A stretch of DNA of 64,000 nt from Rhodobacter ferrooxidans (GTDB taxonomy: Bacteria > Pseudomonadota > Alphaproteobacteria > Rhodobacterales > Rhodobacteraceae): positions 1 to 64,000 of the forward strand of contig NZ_ACYY01000001.1 of NCBI RefSeq assembly GCF_000176015.1. Direction: 5' to 3'. The position numbers and the translations under genes are program-made. Shown piece by piece: positions 29,245-37,307 of this stretch (position 1 is the first letter of the stretch; each line of letters starts with the position of its first letter). A model generated the notes under the pieces. It had not been told where the DNA came from, ran no database searches, and saw only the letters and a list, made by a program, of their open reading frames with translations.

Positions 29245-29889
29245 ATGCACTACGCCAAACCCCTGCCTGCCTATCTGGTGCAGCGTTTCAACGGCTGGAA
29301 AGCCACGTCCTATCAGGAAAACAAGGCCTGGTTCCGCCGTCTGGCCGAAAGCGGCCAGCATCCGCGCGCCATGGTGATCTCGTGCTGCGACAGCCGGGTG
29401 CATGTGACCTCGATCTTCGGCGCCGACGAGGGCGAGTTCTTCATCCATCGAAATGTCGCCAATCTGGTGCCGCCGTTCAGCCCGGATGGCCAGGTGCACG
29501 GCACTTCGGCGGCGGTGGAATATGCCGTCACGGCGCTGCGGGTGGCGCATATCGTGGTGCTGGGGCATTCGCATTGCGGCGGCGTGCAGGGCTGCCACGA
29601 CATGTGCAGCGGTGCGGCGCCGGAACTGGAGCTGGCCTCCAGCTTTGTCGGCCGCTGGATGGACATCCTGCGCCCCGGCTATGCCCGCGTGGCCCACCTG
29701 CCCGACGCCGCCCGCCCCCGCGCGCTGGAGAAAGAGGCGGTGCTGGTCAGCCTGGAAAACCTGATGACCTTCCCGTTCGTGCGCGCCGCGGTAGAGGCCG
29801 AACGCCTGACCCTGCACGGGTTGTGGACCGACACCGGCGAGGGTGGACTGGAGCAGTATGACCCGGCCGTGGGATTCGTCCCGGTCTGA
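29245..29889 (+). CDS. beta-class carbonic anhydrase
   Basis: A 214-residue beta-carbonic anhydrase interconverting CO2 and bicarbonate. Zinc ligands are C47, H108 and C111 (SCCDSR and LGHSHCGG), and the Asp49-Arg51 dyad is intact. ATG 29245 follows TTGGAGGCCCC. It converges with zapE, with four bases between stops. Confidence 0.95.
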   Translation: MHYAKPLPAYLVQRFNGWKATSYQENKAWFRRLAESGQHPRAMVISCCDSRVHVTSIFGADEGEFFIHRNVANLVPPFSPDGQVHGTSAAVEYAVTALRVAHIVVLGHSHCGGVQGCHDMCSGAAPELELASSFVGRWMDILRPGYARVAHLPDAARPRALEKEAVLVSLENLMTFPFVRAAVEAERLTLHGLWTDTGEGGLEQYDPAVGFVPV

Positions 29890-29892
29890 ACC

Positions 29893-30966
29893 CTACTGCC
29901 CCCAGTCCGCCGCCTGCATCTCGCGCAACCGGCTGGCAGTGCGTTCGAATTCGAACGCGCCGGTGCCTTCGATATACAGGCGTTCCGGCACGTCTGCGGC
30001 AGAGGCGACCAGGCGGACTTTTGCCTCATACAGCGCGTCGATCAGGGTGACGAAGCGTTTGGCCTCGTTGTAATTGCTGGCGGAAAGCTGCGGGATGTCT
30101 TCAAGGATCAGCACCCGCACCTCGGCGGCGATGGCCAGGTAATCGGCGGGGCCGAGCGGGCGGGCGCACAGCTCCCAGAAGGTGGCGCGGCCGACGCCGT
30201 TGGCGAAATGCGCCAGTTCCACGGTGCGGCCGCCAACGTCCAGTGCCAGCGGCGACCCCGGCGCCCCCCCGGTCAGGTCGCGCCAGATCGCACCAATGGC
30301 CGGGCCGGCCTTGCCCGCGGGGTGGAAATACACCTGGGCGCCGCGCAGCCGGTGCTGGCGGTAATCGGTCGGGCTTTCCAGTTGCCGCACCTGAAACCGG
30401 GCGTGCAGCAGGGCAATGAACGGCAGGAACAGGTTGCGGTTCAGCCCGTCCTTGTACAGATCGTCCGGCACCCGGTTCGAGGTGACGACGATCACCACCC
30501 CCGCCGCCAGCAGTTTCTCGAACAGCCGACCCACGATCATCGCATCGGCAATATCGCCGATCTGCATCTCGTCAAACGCCAGCAGGCGCAGGTCGCGGGT
30601 CAGCGCCTCGGCCACCGGGGTCAGGGCATCCTCGACATTGGTCTGACGGGCGGCGTGCAAGCCGCGCTGCACCTCTTGCATGAAGGCGTGGAAATGCACG
30701 CGCCGCTTGGCGGTGATGGCGACGGAGTCGTAAAAGAGGTCCATCAGCATCGACTTGCCGCGCCCGACGCCCCCCCAGAGATAGATGCCCTTGGGGCTGG
30801 GCACCGGGCGGGCGAACAGGCCGGCAAACAGGCCGATCTTGCGCACGGCATTGGCCTCCAGCCACTGTCGCAGGCTTTCCAGATCGGGCAGCAGCGCGTG
30901 CTGGCCGGGGTCGGCCCGCAGATCGCCGCATTCGATGCGGGCCTCGTAGATCTCGGTCAGGGTCAT
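29893..30966 (-). CDS. zapE: cell division protein ZapE (AFG1-like ATPase)
   Basis: A 357-residue AFG1-like ATPase. Walker A is GGVGRGKS (65-72), Walker B LAFDEMQ, and VTSNRVPDDLYKDGLNR follows as in the family. In E. coli ZapE acts on FtsZ under stress; mitochondrial AFG1 works in respiratory complex turnover. The start at 30966 (MTLTEIYEARI) fits the family; a second ATG six bases upstream is possible, and neither has a strong ribosome site. Confidence 0.93.
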   Translation of the reverse strand: MTLTEIYEARIECGDLRADPGQHALLPDLESLRQWLEANAVRKIGLFAGLFARPVPSPKGIYLWGGVGRGKSMLMDLFYDSVAITAKRRVHFHAFMQEVQRGLHAARQTNVEDALTPVAEALTRDLRLLAFDEMQIGDIADAMIVGRLFEKLLAAGVVIVVTSNRVPDDLYKDGLNRNLFLPFIALLHARFQVRQLESPTDYRQHRLRGAQVYFHPAGKAGPAIGAIWRDLTGGAPGSPLALDVGGRTVELAHFANGVGRATFWELCARPLGPADYLAIAAEVRVLILEDIPQLSASNYNEAKRFVTLIDALYEAKVRLVASAADVPERLYIEGTGAFEFERTASRLREMQAADWGQ

Positions 30967-31137
30967 TCGCATAACGTTGCATAGAATAGCCGCGGCGCGC
31001 TGAAAACCCCACATGTGCCACAGGTTTTTCCCCGGCCCGCTGCTGATCGCATGACCATCCTGCTGCGCGCGATCCAAGCCTTCGGTCACCCGCGCGACGA
31101 AAACGACCGACAGGGACAGCTGCCGCGTGAACCGGTT

Positions 31138-31222
31138 TCATCTGTTTGAAAATATCCCCGCCGGAGGCACCCGGTCCAACGGCCAAAGCCTCCGGCGGGG
31201 ATATTTGACCAGAGAAGAAGCC
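31138..31222. repeat. dispersed palindrome family A, full copy
   Basis: Two facing arms with AAATATCCCCGCCGGAGGC (left) and GCCTCCGGCGGGGATATTT (right) around a short loop. It lies between the divergent zapE and 109-residue secreted protein genes, so it is not only a terminator position. Confidence 0.85.
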
Positions 31223-31346
31223 ACAAGGCGAAGGGCGGGAACCGGCGGTGAGAGATCGCAAGGCGTTGGCGCACCTATCGTCGCACCGGCTTGCCGCACG
31301 CCGGATCACCCCCTAAGCTTTGGCTGTTCCAACGAAAGATCGTGCC

Positions 31347-31676
31347 ATGCGCCTGAGTGCCCTTGTTGTTGCCCTTGCCCCCAGCCTCGCGCTGGCCACG
31401 CCGTTCGACGGCCGTTACGACATGGCCGACTGCCAGAACCCTTACAGCGATGGCAAGGTCGAGGTGCAGGGCGACGCCATCACCTTCTATGAGACCCGCT
31501 GCGCGCTGTCCAATCCGACCGCTGTTGCCGACATGGCGGGTGCCACATTCTATGACGGCGCCTGCTCGGGTGAGGGGCAGACCTGGGCCCGCCGGATGCT
31601 GCTGAGCCGCGGGATCGGGGGCGAATTGGTGGTGATCGACGCCGACGGCACCTACATCTATCAGCCCTGCCCCTGA
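31347..31676 (+). CDS. small secreted protein
   Basis: A 109-residue protein with a signal peptide (MRLSALVVALAPSLALA, cleavage before TPFDG). The mature part has four cysteines (MADCQNPYSDGKVEV, ETRCALSNP, GACSGEG, YQPCP), enough for two disulfides. Family not recognised. Confidence 0.7.
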   Translation: MRLSALVVALAPSLALATPFDGRYDMADCQNPYSDGKVEVQGDAITFYETRCALSNPTAVADMAGATFYDGACSGEGQTWARRMLLSRGIGGELVVIDADGTYIYQPCP

Positions 31677-31712
31677 GAGGCCGGCCCGACCGCGCAAATG
31701 CCGCAGATTGGC

Positions 31713-31754
31713 GTGATCTGGATCAAGCTTTGCCAGTTTCGCCAAGCCTATCCT
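31713..31754 (+). promoter_or_regulatory. FNR-type promoter of lipoprotein unit 1
   Basis: GTGAT-CTGG-ATCAA (31713-31726) matches the FNR/Dnr consensus TTGAT-N4-ATCAA except for one base. A -10 candidate TATCCT lies at 31749-31754, placing the box centre about 41.5 bases before the predicted start near 31761, the standard position for class II activation. The same geometry recurs at 32286-32327. Confidence 0.65.
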
Positions 31755-31760
31755 GTGCGT

Positions 31761-31802
31761 GCAGGGATCGCCCCTGCGGCCAGCGTGCGGCGCATGGCAC
31801 GC
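31761..31802 (+). other. structured 5' leader of unit 1 (two hairpins)
   Basis: Stem 1 is GCAGGG/CCCTGC-like (31761-31777) and stem 2 GCGTGC/GCACGC (31783-31802). Both stems are preserved in the second unit although the loops differ. The predicted transcript would begin at or near stem 1. Confidence 0.5.
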
Positions 31803-31816
31803 CAAGGATCGGCATC

Positions 31817-31969
31817 ATGACCGGCTCTCATCGCCAAAGCAAACACCTTGCCATCGCGGTTTTCCTGGTTCTGTCCATTGCGCTTTCGGCCTGCGGCAAG
31901 AAGGAGGAAATAAGCTATTCTATTGAACCGGCCGCGCCCCAGCATGAACACAACGGTCACCACGACTGA
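31817..31969 (+). CDS. small His-tailed lipoprotein, unit 1
   Basis: A 50-residue predicted lipoprotein: signal with lipobox LSAC (Cys26), then a short charged linker and the C-terminal tail QHEHNGHHD. It is paralogous to the 52-residue protein at 32390-32548, sharing HLAIAV in the signal and the HEH-GHHD tail. The start follows AAGGATCGGCATC. The His cluster suggests metal or heme-related binding at the membrane surface, which is inference. The FNR-like promoter suggests induction at low oxygen or by nitric oxide. Confidence 0.72.
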   Translation: MTGSHRQSKHLAIAVFLVLSIALSACGKKEEISYSIEPAAPQHEHNGHHD

Positions 31970-32285
31970 CAGGTTAGGCTGCCTTTGAAAGCAGCGCAGC
32001 AGGTCAAGGCCACGGGCGCGCGGCTTCGGCTTGGATCGGCTTGATTTCTGATTCAATTGATGCGGTCAACCGGGGTCTGACCACGAACTGTGCTGTTGAC
32101 TGCCGCCGCCAAACGGTCGCCTTGTCTTATGTTGCGCAGCGACCGGCATCGACCAACGGCGGTCAGCTTGGCGGCGAGCGGTAGGGGCAGCATGGCGCTG
32201 CGTCGGCGGCTTGGCCTTGTGCAGACCGGCGCATGCGATGCCCCGATTTCGCTCCAACATCACAGCACAAATGCCGCAGTCGGGC
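31970..32285. other. spacer between the two lipoprotein units
   Basis: No gene is supportable here. A GCTGC/GCAGC stem at about 31979-31996 may end transcript 1. The last twenty bases (CACAAATGCCGCAG) already belong to the duplicated block shared with the first unit. Confidence 0.5.
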
Positions 32286-32327
32286 ATGATCTGGATCAAA
32301 TTTGTCGGCGGATTCCGGTCGTAGCCT
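32286..32327 (+). promoter_or_regulatory. FNR-type promoter of lipoprotein unit 2
   Basis: ATGAT-CTGG-ATCAA (32286-32299) has one mismatch to the FNR consensus. The -10 candidate TAGCCT (32322-32327) is at the same distance from the box as in unit 1. Confidence 0.62.
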
Positions 32328-32333
32328 GTGGCT

Positions 32334-32375
32334 GCAGGGGTGGTCCCTGCGGCCTGCGTGCGGCAGGTTGCACGC
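32334..32375 (+). other. structured 5' leader of unit 2 (two hairpins)
   Basis: Stem 1 GCAGGG/CCCTGC (32334-32350) and stem 2 GCGTGC/GCACGC (32356-32375) occupy the same places as in unit 1, while the loop bases have drifted. Confidence 0.5.
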
Positions 32376-32389
32376 CAGGGATCGGCATC

Positions 32390-32548
32390 ATGGACGGTAA
32401 CAAACGCCAATACCGGCACCTTGCCATTGCGGTTTTGCTTGTCATGGCAACCTCGCTTGCTGCCTGTGACACGGTGAAAGGAACGGTGGGTGATCGGGTA
32501 CTGAACAACGCCCTTGGTCAACACGAACACGAAGGCCACCACGATTGA
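32390..32548 (+). CDS. small His-tailed lipoprotein, unit 2
   Basis: A 52-residue paralogue of the unit 1 lipoprotein. The lipobox LAAC puts the lipidated Cys at 26, as in unit 1, but is followed by Asp, which in E. coli would favour inner-membrane retention. The linker (TVKGTVGDRVLNNALG) differs completely, while the tail QHEHEGHHD is conserved. The start codon lies 104 bases from its FNR-like box, exactly as in unit 1. Confidence 0.72.
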   Translation: MDGNKRQYRHLAIAVLLVMATSLAACDTVKGTVGDRVLNNALGQHEHEGHHD

Positions 32549-32713
32549 TATAGCCGGTCGGCCTGCGGTCGGGTCTGCCGGTTGGCCGCGGATAGAGACT
32601 GGCCGGCGCTTCTGCGCCGCATATCCGCGAAGGGCAGGCCGCCACGCCTGCGGGTGCGCCGCAAACGGCTTCGACCTTTCACGGCTTTCCTGCGAGGATA
32701 CGGTGGCTTCGGT

Positions 32714-32745
32714 CTGCCGGGGCGGGGCTTTCCCCGTCCCGGCAG
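32714..32745. terminator. hairpin before the peptidoglycan-binding protein gene
   Basis: CTGCCGGG and CCCGGCAG arms with a GC-rich extension around a CTTT loop, placed between the lipoprotein unit (plus) and the end of the next minus-strand gene, seven bases from its stop codon. Confidence 0.6.
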
Positions 32746-32751
32746 GTCCGG

Positions 32752-33273
32752 TCAGTAGATCAGCGCGTCGAACACCCCGAAGGCACCGGCGGTCGAGCTC
32801 AGTTGCTGGTCATTGCCGGTATCGCGGGCATAGGCCGCCACGGCATTGTAGGTGCCCGGCCCGAATGAGCCGTCGATGCCGCTACGGTAATAGCCGTATG
32901 CCGCCAACCGCGCCTGGATCGCCCGGCGCTGGCTGGAACTGTAAGAGTTGAAGGCCTGCGCCACCGGGGTGCGGTAGATGCTGGGGGCGGGGGCGTAATA
33001 CGGCTGCGGCTGCTGACGCGGCGGCTGGTAGCGCGGCTCGTCGTAGTAAACCCGTTGCCGTGGCTGGGTATAGACCGGCTGGCGCTGATGCCGGTTGGCA
33101 TCGCGGATCACGGCACCCAGAAGCAGCGCCGCGGCGGCACCCTGGACGAAATTGCGCTCATTCCGGCCGAACGCCTCGGCAGGGGCGGGGGCGGTCAGGC
33201 CGATGCTGAGGGCGGTAAGCGCGACGATGGCGGTTTTCGCCAGGGTCGAAGTCTTGATGACAGTGGACAGCAT
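32752..33273 (-). CDS. exported protein with C-terminal peptidoglycan-binding-like domain
   Basis: A 173-residue protein with a signal peptide (LAKTAIVALTALSIGL...AEAFG), a short GAAAALLLGAVI glycine-rich hydrophobic stretch, a Pro/Gln/Tyr-rich linker (about 65-105), and a C-terminal domain with RRAIQARLAAYGYYRSGIDG and FGPGTYNAVAAY, typical of peptidoglycan-binding type 1 domains. ATG 33273 follows AAAGGACCATGAC. Probably periplasmic and attached to the wall. Confidence 0.8.
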   Translation of the reverse strand: MLSTVIKTSTLAKTAIVALTALSIGLTAPAPAEAFGRNERNFVQGAAAALLLGAVIRDANRHQRQPVYTQPRQRVYYDEPRYQPPRQQPQPYYAPAPSIYRTPVAQAFNSYSSSQRRAIQARLAAYGYYRSGIDGSFGPGTYNAVAAYARDTGNDQQLSSTAGAFGVFDALIY

Positions 33274-33510
33274 GTCATGGTCCTTTCGGGTTGCGGTATT
33301 TCCTGCAGCCAACATGGGCCGCTTGCCGACGCTAGGCAAAATCAGCGGGTTGATAGGCGATAACAAGCGTTGCCCCGCGTCAGCCCTGCCGCGCAAAGCC
33401 GTTTTGATTCAAGTCATTGCGCGCAAGTGGCATCGGTTCATGCTGGGTTCGCGGGAAGGGTTTTCCGCTGGCCGCGAGTCGGCCATTTGATGAAACGATG
33501 GGGAAATGCC

Positions 33511-33600
33511 ATGAAACTGTTCAAGTTCGACAGGTCGCGCGTTGCTCTGCTGGCCAGCCTGCTGGTGGCCGGAGTCGTTCTTCAGGCCTGCGGCATGTAA
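33511..33600 (+). CDS. ultra-short lipoprotein (29 residues)
   Basis: A 29-residue reading frame consisting of a basic N-terminus, a hydrophobic core (VALLASLLVAGVVL) and lipobox LQAC, then only Gly-Met. Processing would leave a lipidated tripeptide, Cys-Gly-Met. GGGGAAATGCC precedes the ATG; an alternative start at 33490 adds seven residues. It may be a toxic or regulatory peptide or simply a decayed entericidin-like gene. Confidence 0.5.
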   Translation: MKLFKFDRSRVALLASLLVAGVVLQACGM

Positions 33601-33633
33601 ACGCCGGGGTTCCGGCCTGCTGAACGCCTGAAA

Positions 33634-33666
33634 GGGCGGGCCTGCGCCCCTCACGCGGGCCCGCCC
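33634..33666. terminator. bidirectional GC hairpin
   Basis: GGGCGGGCC and GGCCCGCCC arms with inner GCG/CGC pairs lie between the converging ultra-short lipoprotein and flavoprotein genes. Confidence 0.65.
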
Positions 33667-33673
33667 GTCGGGT

Positions 33674-34834
33674 TTATCCGTCAGCTTTGGCCGCCATTTG
33701 TCCGGCCCATTTGCCGGTGGCAAGGCAGCCGGTCAGCAGATAGCCGCCAGTCGGCGCCTCCCAATCCAGCATCTCGCCGCAGGCAAAGACCCCGGGCAAC
33801 GCGCGCAGTTCCAGCCCTTCGGTCAGGCTTTGGCGGGCGATACCACCTGCGGAGGAGATCGCCTCGTCGATCGGGCGTGGCCCGGCCAGCCGGATCGGCA
33901 GCGCCTTTATCGCCTGCACCATGGGCAGGCTGCGGCCGAACTCCTGCACCAGTGCCACCGCCGCCGGGGCCAGACCCAGCTTGCGCAGGCGGTTGGCGGT
34001 GGTCTCGGCCGCGCGCATCTTTGCCAGCCGTGCGGCCACTTCGGCCTCGGCCAGATCGGGCAACAGGTCCAGCACCAGCGCCGCCCCCAGGCGCAGATCG
34101 CGGCTGACGGTATAGATGCCGCCACCCTCCAGCCCGCGGGCCGAGATCACGAACTCGCCACGCTCGCGCCGGTTGCCGACGCAAAGCGCCACGCCCTTCA
34201 CCGGCGCGCCGAAGAACCGCGCCATATGCGGCGACCAGTCCACGACAAAGCCCATGTTGGCGGGCTGGAACGGGGTGATCTGCACGCCCTTGGCGGCCAG
34301 CCACGGCACCCAGGCGGCATCCGACCCCAGCCGCGCCCAGCTTGCGCCGCCCAAGGCCAGCACCGTCACCTTCGGCGCCAGAAGCTGCGGGCCATCGGGG
34401 GTATCAAAGGCCAACCCACCCTCGGCAAAGCCCTGCCAGCGCCAGCGGCTGCGCAGGGTCACCCCGGCCTCACCCAGCCGCTTCAGCCAGGCCCGCAGCA
34501 GCGGCGAGGCTTTCATCGCCTTGGGGAACACCCGGCCCGAGGAGCCGGTGAACACCTCCTGCCCCAGCGCGCGGCACCAGTCCTGCACCTGATCGGGACC
34601 GAAGGCTGCCAGCATCGGTGCCAGCCAATCGCTGTCGTAATGCGCGGTGAAGCGGGGCAAATCTTCGGCCTTGGTGAGGTTCAGCCCAGACTTGCCGGCC
34701 ATCAGAAACTTGCGGGCCGGCGACGCCTTGGCCTCGCAGATCACCACCCGCCGCCCGGCAGCCGCCAGCGCCTCGGCGGCCATCAGACCGGCAGGCCCTG
34801 CACCGATCACCAGGGCATCCAGGGCCTCGGTCAC
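33674..34834 (-). CDS. HI0933-family flavoprotein (TIGR03862 type)
   Basis: A 386-residue FAD-dependent protein of the BaiN/HI0933 family. The dinucleotide motif ALVIGAGPAGLMAAE opens the chain, FLMAGKSGLNLT follows, and the C-terminal FAD segment is FACGEMLDWEAPTGGYLLTGCL. Substrate is unknown. The GTG at 34834 overlaps the TGA of the MscS gene by four bases (34831-34834), so the pair is coupled. Confidence 0.88.
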   Translation of the reverse strand: MTEALDALVIGAGPAGLMAAEALAAAGRRVVICEAKASPARKFLMAGKSGLNLTKAEDLPRFTAHYDSDWLAPMLAAFGPDQVQDWCRALGQEVFTGSSGRVFPKAMKASPLLRAWLKRLGEAGVTLRSRWRWQGFAEGGLAFDTPDGPQLLAPKVTVLALGGASWARLGSDAAWVPWLAAKGVQITPFQPANMGFVVDWSPHMARFFGAPVKGVALCVGNRRERGEFVISARGLEGGGIYTVSRDLRLGAALVLDLLPDLAEAEVAARLAKMRAAETTANRLRKLGLAPAAVALVQEFGRSLPMVQAIKALPIRLAGPRPIDEAISSAGGIARQSLTEGLELRALPGVFACGEMLDWEAPTGGYLLTGCLATGKWAGQMAAKADG

Positions 34835-36153
34835 GCCCCGGCACCCGGCGCGCGGCGCTTGATCTCGACCACGCGCTGCGGATATGGCATCTCGATGCCT
34901 TCCGACTTCAGCGCGTTCCAGATCGCGAAAAGCACCGGCGAGGCGTATTTGTTCTTGCCGTCGTCGATGCCGTTCACCCAGTATTCCACCGCGAAATCCA
35001 CCGCACTTTCGCCAAACCCTTTCAGCTCGCAATCCGGCCCATCCGGCGCCTGCAACACGAAGGGCAGTTGCGCCACCGCCGCCTCGATGATCGGCGGCAC
35101 ACGGTTGATGTCGGTGTCATAGCTGACCGAGAACAGCGCCTCGTAGCGGTTGGCGCTGCCCTGGTCGGAATAGTTGATGACCCGGCTGGTGATGAAATGC
35201 TCGTTCGGCACCACGATCCAGCGGCCGTCAAAGGTTTCCAGCACGCAGGCCCGGGCGGTCATCTTGACGATGGTGCCCTTTTCGCCACCGTCAAGCTGCA
35301 CATAATCTCCGACCGTGGTCTGCCCCTCGATCAACAGGATGATGCCCGAGACGAAGTTGGCGGCGATCTGTTGCAGGCCAAGCCCGATGCCGACACCCAG
35401 CGCACCGCCCAGCACGGCGACGGCGGTCAGGTCGATGCCCATGATCGACATCAGCAACAGGAAGGCCGCACCGAAGATCAGCACCTCGGCGGCTTTCGCG
35501 GCCAGTTCGCGGGTGGCGGGGCGCAGCGCCGGTTGCGCCTTGATGTAGCCCGCGCTCTGGCGGTTCGACCAGGCGCCCAACCAGAACAGCAGGCTGCCCG
35601 CAATCACCCCGCGGATCAGCGCCATCACCGAAAACCGGATATTGCCCAGCGCCACCACGGTTTCGTCCAGCCGGGTGGTGATGTCGTCCAGCACGCCCAA
35701 GGCATACAGCGCCGCCACCGGCACCAGCACATAACGGCCCAGCAGGCGCAGGAAACCGTCGGTCAACACCTCGCGCACGAAGATGCGGGCGGCGATGAAC
35801 AGGAACACCCGCTTGCCGAAGGCGATCACCGCGCCCGAACCGAAGATCGAGCGCGTCACCTGCTCGCCCGCGGCGGTCAGGCCATAGGCGATCAGCGGCA
35901 GCAGCAAGGGCAGGAACAGCAGGGCGTATTGGCGGATGGTGGCGATCAAACCCTCGCGGCCTTCCGCCGGGGTGATCAGCCGTTGCAGCAGCGGTTGCAG
36001 GCGGCGGGTGATCAGCACCGCGGCGACAAAGGCCACCACCAGCAGCCCGAATTGCGACCAGGCGGCGGGGCTTTTGGCCCAGCCCAGTGCCACCTGCCCG
36101 GCCTGATCCAGCCAGCCCAGCAGTTTGCCGACAATTGCCGGTTGTTGATCCAT
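34831..36153 (-). CDS. MscS-family mechanosensitive channel
   Basis: A 440-residue membrane protein with several N-terminal helices beyond the MscS core. The pore helix (GGALGVGIGLGLQQIAANFV) and the beta domain (TTVGDYVQL, GTIVKMTARACVLETFDGRW, VPNEHFITSRVINYS) are intact. It should open on membrane tension during hypo-osmotic shock. ATG 36153 gives MDQQPAIVG. Confidence 0.93.
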   Translation of the reverse strand: MDQQPAIVGKLLGWLDQAGQVALGWAKSPAAWSQFGLLVVAFVAAVLITRRLQPLLQRLITPAEGREGLIATIRQYALLFLPLLLPLIAYGLTAAGEQVTRSIFGSGAVIAFGKRVFLFIAARIFVREVLTDGFLRLLGRYVLVPVAALYALGVLDDITTRLDETVVALGNIRFSVMALIRGVIAGSLLFWLGAWSNRQSAGYIKAQPALRPATRELAAKAAEVLIFGAAFLLLMSIMGIDLTAVAVLGGALGVGIGLGLQQIAANFVSGIILLIEGQTTVGDYVQLDGGEKGTIVKMTARACVLETFDGRWIVVPNEHFITSRVINYSDQGSANRYEALFSVSYDTDINRVPPIIEAAVAQLPFVLQAPDGPDCELKGFGESAVDFAVEYWVNGIDDGKNKYASPVLFAIWNALKSEGIEMPYPQRVVEIKRRAPGAGA

Positions 36154-36242
36154 CGCCTGCCCCCGCAGCCTTGCGGGGAAAGCAGTCGCAAGAAACGACG
36201 GCGGAAACAAGCCCCGCGCCCGCGCCCATATGCCGCCTTGGG

Positions 36243-36947
36243 CTATTTCATGCGGATGACATCCTTGCCGACCGCCAGCATATAGCCGCGCCGGGCGATG
36301 GTTTTCACCAAAAGCTCGCTGACCAACTGGTTGCCCAGCGCATCGCGCAGCCGTTTGACGCGGGTCGCCCCCGCGGCCTCGTCGCAATCCACGGCGTTGC
36401 GCCCCGAGATCACGCCCTCGATCTGCGCGCCGGTCAGCACCTCGTCATCCATCCGCGCCTCGGCCAGCACCGACAGGGTTTCGATCGCGGCTTCGGTCAG
36501 CGAGAACTCCATGTCGTTGATATAGACCGCCCGCGCCTCGCGGCTGATCAGCAGGCTGGCGACCTGGATGCCCGAGCGCTGGATGGCCGAGATGCGCCGG
36601 TTCAGGGTGACGATGGTCACCAGAAACACCAGCGCCGCCAGCAGCAGCGCCGTGGCGAATACCAGCAGCACAAAGATCACCATGCGGTAGCTGGTCAGCA
36701 CTTCGGAAAACGAGGTGCCCGATTGCGCCAATATCTCCAGCAGCCGGATCTCGGCGCCGGTGGTGATGCGGTCGTTTTCAACGAAGATCCGCTCGACCCT
36801 GGCGTTGAAGGCGTTGCCGTCGGGCAGGTTGACGAACAGGAACACCGCCGCCGCCAAGAGGATCAGCACGATTGCGGCAATGCCACCGGCCACCACGCGG
36901 TTGCCCGCGCGCAGGCTGTCAGTAGCGGAGGAAATAGTCTCCGGCAC
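36243..36947 (-). CDS. membrane-anchored winged-helix protein (C-terminal DNA-binding domain)
   Basis: A 234-residue protein: two transmembrane segments (about 20-42 and 86-112) flank a roughly 43-residue extracytoplasmic loop. The C-terminus (about 145-234) looks like an OmpR-type winged helix: FSLTEAAIETLSVLAEA, VKRLRDALG and TIARRGYML. This is the reverse of ToxR/CadC, whose DNA-binding domain is N-terminal. GTG 36947 follows AAAGGAAAGCAA; it overlaps the end of the 96-residue gene by 29 bases, so the two are coupled. Function unknown. Confidence 0.72.
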   Translation of the reverse strand: MPETISSATDSLRAGNRVVAGGIAAIVLILLAAAVFLFVNLPDGNAFNARVERIFVENDRITTGAEIRLLEILAQSGTSFSEVLTSYRMVIFVLLVFATALLLAALVFLVTIVTLNRRISAIQRSGIQVASLLISREARAVYINDMEFSLTEAAIETLSVLAEARMDDEVLTGAQIEGVISGRNAVDCDEAAGATRVKRLRDALGNQLVSELLVKTIARRGYMLAVGKDVIRMK

Positions 36948-37209
36948 TTGCTTTCCTTTCGTCCAGGCCCTCGGGGCCAAACACCGATACCACGTTCAGC
37001 AGGGTCCAGCCGGCATTGGCCAGCCGCCCGGCCAGCACGGCCTGGGCCGAACCCCGGTCACAGGCGGAATCGGGCAATTCGGCCACGCCGTAATGCAGGC
37101 GCAGCGGGTTGTCCTGCTTGGCCTTGTAGTCGGCATAACAGGCGGCGTTGGCCGCACTTGCCATGCCTAGGGCAAAAACAAGGGCAGCAATCAAGCTGAA
37201 GGGTTTCAT
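36919..37209 (-). CDS. small exported protein
   Basis: A 96-residue protein with a signal peptide (SLIAALVFALGMASAANA) and a mature domain starting ACYADYKAKQDNPLRLHYG. It contains two cysteines (ACYAD and DSACDRGS) and ends in AGDYFLRY. It is cotranscribed and overlapping with the winged-helix membrane protein, so it could feed a periplasmic signal to its loop. Family not named. Confidence 0.75.
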   Translation of the reverse strand: MKPFSLIAALVFALGMASAANAACYADYKAKQDNPLRLHYGVAELPDSACDRGSAQAVLAGRLANAGWTLLNVVSVFGPEGLDERKASAGDYFLRY

Positions 37210-37260
37210 GGGGCTGCTCCGGGGTTTCTTCATTGCAGGCATCCTGCGCGCGGGGCCGCT

Positions 37261-37307
37261 GATATTCAATATCCGGCAGCGTTCCGCCGACTGCTATCGC
37301 ATAGCAG
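37261..37307. promoter_or_regulatory. two perfect palindromes in a divergent intergenic region
   Basis: GATATTCAATATC (37261-37273) and CTGCTATCGCATAGCAG (37291-37307) lie between the divergent starts at 37209 and 37407. Either could be an operator for one or both genes. Confidence 0.4.

Noticed and set aside
32039-32054. TTGATTTCTGATTCAA as another FNR box
   Set aside because: The two half-sites are spaced differently from TTGAT-N4-ATCAA and no aligned -10 or gene follows, so I treat it as chance AT-rich symmetry.
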